Shown here in pieces: positions 33,055-40,484 of a stretch of 40,484 nucleotides of DNA. The position numbers and the translations under genes are program-made. Numbering within the stretch: position 1 is the first letter of the stretch; every line of letters starts with the position of its first letter. The notes below the pieces were generated by a model. It saw nothing but the letters and a program-made list of their open reading frames with translations, was not told the DNA's origin and did no database searches. Source of the stretch: Zygnema cylindricum (lineage: Eukaryota > Streptophyta > Zygnematophyceae > Zygnematales > Zygnemataceae); contig JBBHKE010002891.1 of NCBI GenBank assembly GCA_037447655.1, forward strand, positions 56,280 through 96,763, given 5' to 3'.

Positions 33055-33878
33055 TTTGTAATTTTTCTTCTGTTACATTTTGCGGCGTCTACTGTACCTT
33101 GAAGTAACGGAACAAAATTCACATCATACGTGGCGTATCAGACAATTTTTCGTTTTCGATAAAATAACATATTATATTAAATACAAAATTTAAAAAGTAC
33201 TATATATCGCGAAATATATCTCGAGGATTTATGTTGGTCCCGGTACGATATATCGAAGAGTCTCACCGATCGATAATCGATATATTAAATATCGAGTTTA
33301 TCTCGACATGATTTTACCCGATACCCAGTACAAGAAATTCGTATGGAACCACTATTTGCACTTTCCTGGTAATAGACGCGTAATCAACCGATCAACGTAT
33401 ATTTACGCTAATAATACGAAATTATTACATGCACACGTCTTCGCACTTCATATTTCGAACTATTATCGCATCCTTCAGCTCGAGTACGAAGTTTCAAGTT
33501 TCAACTCATGACCGTTATAAAACGTGTAACGGTCATCAGTGACTTGTCGTGATCCTATCAGCAGATATTTATAGTTGAAAACTTCTTAACGGCCGCCTTC
33601 CTGTCATCGTGCCACTTTGCACTTGCGAGTTCCCGGTCTTGAAAAGTCCGTCAGACCGGTGATGCGACTGTAAGCCTTTCCCGCGCTGCCACGTGGATAA
33701 ATAAAAATTGTGTAGTTAAAGCGTTGCTGCCACTTTTTGCAAGTGCGCGTACTTTTCGCAAATCGTTACCGGGTAACCGACAAAGTCATTTGCGTTCTTT
33801 TTCATACGATTTCAAGTCAATCGTACGGTATTTTCTGTTTGAATTTGAAGAATTGTGCTTCTTTTTTTTAGGTTTGAG
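33055..33878. other. Intergenic between elements, no gene
   Basis: AT-rich and TATATCG-rich at 33140-33300, then unique sequence with a perfect short hairpin at 33508. Open frames here show no recognisable domain. Confidence 0.45.
33508..33536. other. Perfect 10-bp stem hairpin
   Basis: ATGACCGTTA and TAACGGTCAT are separated by nine bases. No T-run follows, and it is not obviously part of an RNA gene. Confidence 0.7.
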
Positions 33879-34416
33879 CTATTTTCGCCTTCTCTTTCTT
33901 GCTATTTTCGCCTTCTCTTTCTTGCTATTTTCGCCACCTTGTACTATATAAACGCTCGCACGTAGATTTTTGGTACGGATATGAAAAAGACAAAGCGTCA
34001 AGATTTTATGTACTTTTTGTCGGTATGGACGGTGGTAATGAATCTAAACGTTACAAAACAGTGCGCCTGACACCCCGCCAGATTACGCCACGTTTTGTCT
34101 GTACTCATGACAGCTTGGTAGATCTTGCCACGCTTAGGGCTGAGATTTGATGTCCACGCCTGAGAATATCGCAGCCGTTCGATATAGCTGAAAGACACCC
34201 TTTGAATGTACGACAAATGAAACAAAAATGTCCGGACAGCTCTCCCTTGTAATATGCATTTGTGAGAAAAAAAAATCATAAATGATGTTTTTCAAAACTC
34301 AGCCTAAACGTGGCATGACCTCCCAGGCTCTTGCGGAAACCACTTGTACTTTTGTGCACGAAACGTACAATAAATGTATAGGCTATAATATGGCGAAAAA
34401 AGGAAGGCGAAAATAG
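33879..34416. mobile_element. TIR element with CTATTTTCGCCTTC ends (538 bp)
   Basis: Fourteen perfect terminal bases, CTATTTTCGCCTTC and GAAGGCGAAAATAG. The left end is further repeated about 2.5 times as a 24-base unit (CTATTTTCGCCTTCTCTTTC). No target duplication or transposase is visible. Confidence 0.65.
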
Positions 34417-34532
34417 TTCCCGCCTTTTTAGAAGGTAATCGTATTATATTTACACAGTGCGACGTTCCTATATAATACAAAAAAGGTACAGTACTGTACT
34501 GTAATGTCTGCATAGGTTTGTCACTGTCTTAA

Positions 34533-35474
34533 GGATATGTCCCCATGTATTAAAGTATCTACTTTTCTCTGTCTTTTTGCCCTAAAATTCAGGGAACTTT
34601 GAAAAAAAAATTAGCCGTACGAAAAAATCATTTTTACCAAAGTAAAGTAAACGTCAATTCATACTTTGGATGTACGGCGTGTTTGTCGTCATGTGAACGC
34701 ATTTTGGCGTTTTCCCCTTTTCGACCCCCGAGCAAGAGAATCCAGCTCAAAAAAAAACTTCATCCAAAATCACCGGGTGATTTTAGTTCAATTACCGCCC
34801 AAACAGCGAATGAAAAATGACCCACGGATGCGCGACAAGAGTGTGAAAATTTTAGGACGAGGGAGAGTCCTCGCTATTTTTCTCCGTGCCGTCACGCGCA
34901 TGTACGGAAAAAATCTGGCAGGGGTCTCGGACCTCCACTTTCATTCATGGGGTCCTTTGCAAAATTTTGCGCCGTCGTCGCCTCTCCCCTCTCCCTCTCA
35001 CACCATCGCTATTATCTCACACTTTTTAGAATGAGAGACGACAATATTGGTATAAAATGAAAGATATTTTAAAAATATTATTTTTGACAATTTTTAGGTT
35101 TTTTTTTAATGGCAAGTCGAGCGAGAAAATTAGAAAAAACGAAATCGGAAAACCATGGCAGAAAGTTATTGAATCAGTGACGTCGACGTTGTCATAAGTG
35201 AGCGTGATGTCACAATATCACCAAACCCTAAACATCTACGATTTCACAAAAATCTAGACGTCTACCACTGTCGCTGTTTTTGTTGGCGTCACCAACCGTG
35301 GGAAGTTTCGTAGTCGCCTTCAATCGTCATAAGTTGTACCTACGTCTACAACCGTCACATTCCAAAGTTCCGATTTCATTTTAGCACATAGGGACGCTCT
35401 TCAAAGTAGTACGGAGAGTCCTTACTACAGTCCAAAATACTTTATCAAAGTACCGATTACATGGGGACGTACCC
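34533..35474. mobile_element. TTAA-flanked TIR element with GGRTATGTCCCCATGTA ends (942 bp)
   Basis: Termini GGATATGTCCCCATGTA and the inverse of GGGTACGTCCCCATGTA, 15 of 17 alike. TTAA sits on both sides (34529-34532 and 35475-35478), as in piggyBac- or Kolobok-type insertions. Internal CpG-rich sequence (GACGTCGACGTTGTC, CTACGTCTACAACCGTCAC) resembles that of the 32276 element. Open frames at 34599-35034 have no recognisable domain. Confidence 0.75.
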
Positions 35475-35594
35475 TTAAAAACGTCTAATGAAGGATATAT
35501 CGTACTAAAAAACTGTCTACAAAGATAGAATAAAATATATTTCGTAATTATTTTGACGTTCCGTGTCCCCTCCCGTTGCTTCCAAAGTTCAAAT

Positions 35595-36049
35595 CATAGT
35601 TCAAAAGTAGGCGTTTTTTGGGAGGCCTTTGTAGGCCGCCTTTAGCGTAAGTTGTGTTACGGGCTTTCCATGTGATCTTCTTAGATCGCTACTTTCATCA
35701 GCGACCGTCCGATCGTCCGAATCTGACGATAGTCCTATCATAAGTTGTGTTATGGGCTTTTCATGTGATCTTCTTAGATCGTTATTTTCACAACGACCGT
35801 CAGATCGTCCGAATCTGACGGTTTAAATGAAAAGTTGCTCAAAACTCACAGAAAAAGATTTTTTTGTCCGATTTTTTTTTCAAATTTAGACATGGCGTTT
35901 AATTCTCTATCGATCCATGTGCAACTCAACCCTGTTACTATTTTATTTCATTTTGCGGCCAATACAATATGGGTCTTAAGGCCATATTGTATGTTTTGCA
36001 TACAATAGGCATATTGTATGGGCGTACGGTCACCTACTTTTGAACTATG
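35595..36049 (-). mobile_element. hAT-like MITE, family B copy 3 (455 bp, internal duplication)
   Basis: Ends CATAGTTCAAAAGTAGGCG and CACCTACTTTTGAACTATG. A perfect 8-base duplication, GTTCAAAT, flanks it (35587-35594 and 36050-36057). It runs opposite to copies 1 and 2. A segment with GTTGTGTTAYGGGCTTTYCATG and a CCGTC-GATCGTCCGAATCTGACG stretch is present twice (about 35647-35727 and 35740-35822). The right end is about 620 bases before the MUN-type gene start, so it may lie in that promoter. Confidence 0.9.
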
Positions 36050-36339
36050 GTTCAAATCCCGTCCTAATTCTGGCTGGTTGGGTGTTCACACTGGTACCAA
36101 ACATTTCCAAGCTACGTTCACACGGTAAGACAGTACAGTTACAGTACTTTCAACGCGGTATCTGCAAGTGGCGACGTCAGCGGGAATTCCAAAGCGAACG
36201 AAAGCGACGGATAGCCGGGCAGTAATGTCGGGGAAACAGGAAAACGGACGAGGAACATAGAACAGGAAACTGGAACTGCCATTCTCAACAGATCCAGTGC
36301 AGACATCGACAGGAGTCACACATGCTCTACTGTAGCTAA

Positions 36340-36380
36340 TCCCGGAGGGAGGGATAGAGAGGGAGGGAGGGAGGTGAGAA
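36340..36380. repeat. GGGAGGGA tract in the MUN-type gene upstream region
   Basis: GGAGGGAGGGATAGAGAGGG followed by more GGGA units, about 300 bases upstream of the start codon. It is a purine-rich leader-like stretch on the coding strand, as also inferred for the transporter. Confidence 0.7.
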
Positions 36381-36496
36381 AAGAAGACCGAAATATAGAG
36401 AAGGAAATATATAGAGACTACAACTACAAAAAATAAAGTTTTCAAAAAAATAAAGGATATGTTTTCTGCCAGTCATCTCCGTCCATCTTCTTTTCA

Positions 36497-36666
36497 AAAC
36501 CCTAAACTAACTGCCGGTTTGAACCCTAAAAAAAAACCGGAAGCCTGATCTCCTTCCAAAAAAAAATTTCAAAAATTTTGACCACATTCTGAAACAGATT
36601 CCAAACCTTCAAACTTCAAACCCTAACCCTAGGAAACCCTAAATCCGGCCAAACCCTAACCCTAAA
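36497..36666 (+). promoter_or_regulatory. Cluster of telo-box motifs before the MUN-type gene
   Basis: AAACCCTAA occurs at 36497, 36618, 36634 and 36651, with GAACCCTAAA at 36521, all within 180 bases of the ATG. Telo-boxes are common in promoters and leaders of plant housekeeping genes. Their number here is notable, but function is inferred. Confidence 0.7.
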
Positions 36667-36674
36667 ATTCCAGA

Positions 36675-39213
36675 ATGACGTCATTAGACCGGAAGTCTGC
36701 CTCTCGCAGCAACTCTCTCCAATTCTCCTCTCGTCGCGACACTCGCTCCGCCACCACTACCACTCCTCCCTCCTCCTCCTCCTCCCCCTCCGTTACAAGG
36801 TCCCGTTCTGTCAGCTCTCCGGCTCTCAAGACTCCAATAGTCGATCCAATTCTAGTCTCCTCTCTCCCCTCCTCTTCCAATGTGAAGACTTCTTCTTCCT
36901 CTCCCTCTGCCCCTCTCACTTCCTCTGCACCTCCTCCTCCCTCTCCTCCTCCTCCTCCTCCTCCTCAAACAAATGGAACCAATGGAGAACTGCGATATGT
37001 AGTCAATCCGAAATCCTCCAATGGAGGTGGTAAAGGCTCTTCCTCTTCCTCTTCCTCTACCTCCACTCCCTCGGAACGAGAAAATAACGGACGTACCAAT
37101 TTTCTATTCGGGGAAATTCCCGATCCTATTCCGAAGCTCGAAATCAGTATTTCCGAAGCTGATGTTCGGGAATCGGCCTATGAGCTTCTCGTTGGAGTAA
37201 ACGGTCCCCGAGAAAATTTGAGAGTGCGAGGGTCCAATGGGGCAGGGGGAGCAGGAGGGGGAGGAGGGGGAGGAGGGGGAGGAGGAGGAGCACCAAAGGC
37301 AAATGCCCCACAGGAAACGACGTCGTCACGTATCCGAATGGCTTTTGGGCTTGCGAGGAAGGAGGAGGGAAGTGCTCCGGAGGCAGGGAATGCTCAAAAT
37401 AGTGTGGTAGGCCCAACTGTTATGGAGATTATTTGTCGACAGATGGGGCTATCAGATTTTAGTGACAGCCGAATAAGGAACGCTCTGTCGAGGGCATCGG
37501 CAAGTCAGGTCAGTTTTACTTTTTAGGGTTTGGTTTTGAAGTTTGAGAATGAACGGCTTTGTACGTGTCAGGAGGGAAGGGAAAGCAGAGGAGGCTGTTT
37601 TTTTTTTTTTCGTTTTTTTTGTTTTTTATGTTTTCATATTTATATTTTGAACGGTGATTCGTTTTTTTTTTCGCCTTATATATCAGGAAGTTTGTTGGGT
37701 TTCCAAAAACTCATTTTTTGTGTTTATTTTCTCTTTCACATTCAGAAGTCAGTCACTGAGATTTACCTGAAGATATTTTTGACATTTTGTCCTCTCCCTC
37801 TCCCTCTCCCTCTCCCCCCCGCTCCCCGACAGGTTGGCAAGAAATTGGAAAACCTAATTGCCCCATTGGAACTTCTCCAATACTTGGGACCGACCGATTT
37901 TGCCTCTCAAAGGGATTATGTTCGATGGAAAAAACGTCAACTCTCTCTCCTTGAACAAGGTCTCCTCAAGTCAGGAAACAGAGGAGGAGGAGGAGGAGAT
38001 ACCGGAGGTGATCGATTGCAAGACATTCTTAACAAACTCAAGTCAGGGGAATTAGATTTGCAAGAAGCGAAAACGAAGCAAATTTTGCGAGTCGCTGTTT
38101 TAAATAAAGCCGAGGCCGGGGGAAAGATTTTGGAGTTGAGATCGTCTACAATTCGTTGGGCTGACGGGTTTTATTTAAATATACATTTGTATATGGCGAT
38201 GCTCGGGGCTCTTTTTCAGTCGGGAGAAGAGGCAACACTAATTGAGGAGACGGAGGAACTTTTGGAACAGATACGCAAAGCATGGCCAGTATTGGGAATT
38301 ACACCGGTTTTACACCATTTGACGTTTTCTTGGGTTCTTTTTAGGCAGTTTGTGAAGACAGGGAAATCGGACGTCAATTTGGTTTCGGCGTGTGTGGCTC
38401 AGGTGTCCTATTTATACCTTGTTCTATTCACACCATATCGATTTGTTTCTATTCACACCATATCGATTTGTTTCTATTCACACCTTACCAAAATTTCTTA
38501 TACATTAAATTTCTAATAGTAGTTTTTGTTCTATTACCTTACCAAAAAAATTCTTATGTACACCTTGCCAGAAAAAAAATCTTAACACCTTACCAAAAAT
38601 TTCCTCTCCACGCCTTACCAAAAAATTAAAATCTCTTTGAAAGTATCTCGATGACGAACTTGTAATGTCAAGAAGGAAAAATTGTCAGATTATCATATTC
38701 CTTTAATGTGTGTGATTCTTATTTGATTTTCTCGACAGCTTGTGAAACTATCGCCCGATGCTTTTTACAATTTCTCTTGTTGTTGTTAACATAATGGAAA
38801 AAGATATTTAGATACCAGGAAAGTGTTTTTCTTTTCCTTCTTTTGTAAACAGTTCTCATGATGAAAAACGGTGTTTCTCGCAGGTTCGCGAGGCGATTCG
38901 TCTTTTCTTCGAAGATCGTAAAGGGAACAATTCGGAAGCTCAGTCTCCCGTGGAAACAAATCTTCTTAAAAGCATATTAGGTACTATTCAAGGTTTTGCG
39001 GAAAAGCGTTTATTTACATATCACGATGCTTTTCCCCATGGAGCAAGAGGAGTGATGGAACAATTAGTCGCCGTTTCTCTTTTGGCGGAGGAAATTTTGC
39101 AGTCGGAAGAAGTAATTGGGTATAAATCGCAAAATCGGAAAAGGGGTACAAACCCGGCTCAGGATAAAGCCGAAACATATATTCGCTCGTCTGTAAAAGC
39201 TGCTTTTGCACAG
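36675..39213 (+). CDS. PATROL1: MUN-domain (DUF810, PATROL1-type) protein, 5' three exons, incomplete
   Basis: Exons 36675..37508, 37833..38402 and 38884..39213, all phase 0 and GT-AG, give 578 residues. The gene continues past the window edge, since the family runs to roughly 950-1100. Residues 1-110 are Ser/Pro-rich, including a proline run. The motif ISEADVRESAYELLVGV (about 157-173) corresponds to the family's AYE block. A glycine run follows at about 190-207. The conserved core starts near TVMEIICRQMGL and crosses the first intron into VGKKLENLIAPLELL. Later blocks are IRWADGFYLNIHLYMAML, KAWPVLGITPVLHHLTFSW, and GFAEKRLFTYHDAF with AETYIRSSVKAAFAQ at the end of exon 3. PATROL1 in Arabidopsis is a Munc13-like factor that controls delivery of the H+-ATPase AHA1 to the plasma membrane, so a role in vesicle priming is inferred. 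The N-terminus and glycine run are lineage-specific low complexity. The start ATG is the first in frame after the telo-box leader. Confidence 0.85.
38413..38630. repeat. Tandem repeats in intron 2 of the MUN-type gene
   Basis: TTCTATTCACACCATATCGATTTG occurs twice, followed by four or five shorter CACCTTACCAAAA units. No splice acceptor motif is duplicated here. Confidence 0.85.
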
Positions 39214-40484
39214 GTATGTAGTATTATTTGTCACTGGTTTTATCAAATAGACATATTTTCATCTGAATGAATCGCATTTTCCTACTCCGATACTGCAATA
39301 CCTACATACAGTAGAACAGTAGTGAACATTGAATAATTATTATTCAGTGAGTTGTCTAATAAATATCACAGGTAAACTTCAAATTACGAGAAATTATGTG
39401 CCGCTTGTGTACAAATGACTAGAAATTAGGTGTAGGACGGCTGCATGTGGAGAAAAAACGTTTGAATTGAAAGACAGCTAGTTCATCAACGCTTACCAAC
39501 AGGCAAACCGTCGTGTTAATTTACCATTGTAATTCTTGTGCAAAAACAAGCCCCACTCCCGAGCTCCATTAAGTTTCATTACGGTTTTGCGGCCCAATCA
39601 AAATGAGTCCCAACTAGATTCTCCTTAATTATTTTTAAGTTTGTGCTTTGATATCCTTTCATTTACATTTGGTCAACATTGTTTGAAATCTTTAAGGCGT
39701 GCGACCCAAAAATGTCGGTGTAGTACATCGTGAATCGCTACTAGCATTAAGAGATAATTAGTATGAGGACTGTTGTAGTGTTAAAAGTTATATTTTTGGT
39801 CCAAATGTGGTGCACGACTGTAAACCGTGAAAAAACCAGCGTTAAGAAAAAACCAATTAGTCTTAGTAATGTTATTTTGAGTTCATAGGGTAAATTAATT
39901 GGGAAGAAATTAGTGTTATTAACGCTAATAGCAATTCACGGTGCGCTTCGTAAATGTTATTGTCCAAACTCTTATGTGTCACAAGTAATAGAGTGTGCTC
40001 AATACAAAACATGTTATGAGTTGAATTGTCAAGTTGTGCAAAAATCCATCATTGCTTGTTAAACTTGGGAACAAAAAAAATGAACCCTGAATAGCGGTTC
40101 ATTTACAGTAGTCTAACACAGATCCGCTAACTTTATTTTGCAACATAGTTATTTTGCAACAGTTAGTTTTGAATCCTTATTAGTATGGATGGGTAAGTAC
40201 AATGGTTATTGATTGTAGAGGTAATAACAGTTATTTGGTTGCGTGTTTTTACCCAAATACATAAATAGTGTTAATAGCAGCAATTGAAAAAGTGGACAGC
40301 ATGCTGTTATGCCGCCCTACTCTTAAAATTATTGATTTTAATCCAACCTTAATACCAATAATTTTCTACTCTAATAGCGGCAAACATTGTAGTATGGTCC
40401 ATGCCAATTACACAACAACAATGGGCTTGCTAGAAGCCATTTGCATTCTTCTCTCATATTTCTTACCCTAAAGCTTTCCCTTTC
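39214..40484. other. Intron 3 of the MUN-type gene up to the window edge, no exon found
   Basis: The next exon should open with a sequence like RMEKAD in phase 0. I find no such exon before the end of the window. The stretch contains one family A-related element (39724-39944). The 67-codon frame at 40268 contains IEKVDS but in the wrong phase. Confidence 0.6.
39724..39944. mobile_element. Family A-related TIR element in intron 3 of the MUN-type gene
   Basis: Left end TACATCGTGAATCGCTACTAG, right end TTAACGCTAATAGCAATTCACGGTG. Another family A-like right end (TCGGTGTA, 39715-39722) abuts it on the left. The interior shares GTGTTAAAAG and AGCGTTAAGAAAAAACCAATTAG with the copy at 25741-25973. 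Confidence 0.7.

Noticed and set aside
32832-33107. Two overlapping 83-91-codon frames
   Set aside because: Inside a TIR element, in two frames at once, with no recognisable motif; most likely chance frames in CpG-rich DNA.
36050-36075. GGTTCAAATCCCGTCC resembling a tRNA T-arm
   Set aside because: It is the 8-base target duplication of a family B MITE plus chance; no anticodon arm, D-arm or matching acceptor stem can be drawn on either side.
40268-40471. IEKVDS stretch resembling the expected next exon of the MUN-type gene
   Set aside because: The nearest AG sites give the wrong phase, and the following residues do not match the family.
1-40484. CRISPR arrays, rRNA or tRNA genes, LTR retrotransposons
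   Set aside because: I looked for direct repeats with constant spacers, cloverleaf patterns, reverse transcriptase or integrase motifs and long terminal repeats, and saw none.

Overview
The window is nuclear DNA from a green plant lineage. Three protein genes with GT-AG introns can be rebuilt by joining exons whose phases match. They are a solute-carrier 35F-type transporter on the minus strand (1903-4403), a peroxisomal DEG15/TYSND1-type processing protease on the plus strand (16323-25517, 14 exons), and the 5' part of a PATROL1-type MUN-domain protein on the plus strand (from 36675, running out of the window). The MUN-type gene, the telo-box motifs (AAACCCTAA) just before it, and a DEG15 ending in Ser-Arg-Leu all point to plants. 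The proteins are divergent from the flowering-plant forms, so a non-seed plant or a streptophyte alga is more likely than a flowering plant. The species cannot be named from this sequence.

Layout: 1-1.0 kb is degenerate short tandem repeat. 1.9-4.4 kb is the transporter, with an intron built from tandem copies of its own 3' splice site. 4.4-7.2 kb is low-complexity DNA (CT-rich, A-rich, GA-rich, and an AT/GATGA-rich stretch). 7.9-15.75 kb is an almost unbroken chain of about 20 short terminal-inverted-repeat (TIR) elements, mostly one superfamily with ends TACACCG...CGGTGTA, in at least six length classes and both orientations. Neighbours are often separated by only 3-25 bases. Two copies of a different, hAT-like MITE family with 8-base target duplications lie in the same block, and a third lies just before the MUN-type gene. 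The window carries a 10-N assembly gap at 11248-11257.

After DEG15, 26.28-30.35 kb holds a decayed hAT transposase copy flanked by inverted arms of about 1.27 kb. The left arm is an inverted copy of the element's own 3' end. A second decayed hAT copy lies on the opposite strand at 30.5-31.75 kb. From 32.3 to 36.05 kb there are further TIR elements, one flanked by TTAA.

The three genes are not an operon and show no obvious functional link: a membrane transporter, a peroxisome matrix protease and a membrane-traffic priming factor. The most unusual points are the chained TIR elements that carry a conserved ACGTGGC...CCACGT motif, the splice-site duplications inside the transporter intron, the hAT element with a duplicated inverted 3' end, and an exon 12/13 junction in DEG15 that keeps frame only if a conserved motif is skipped.
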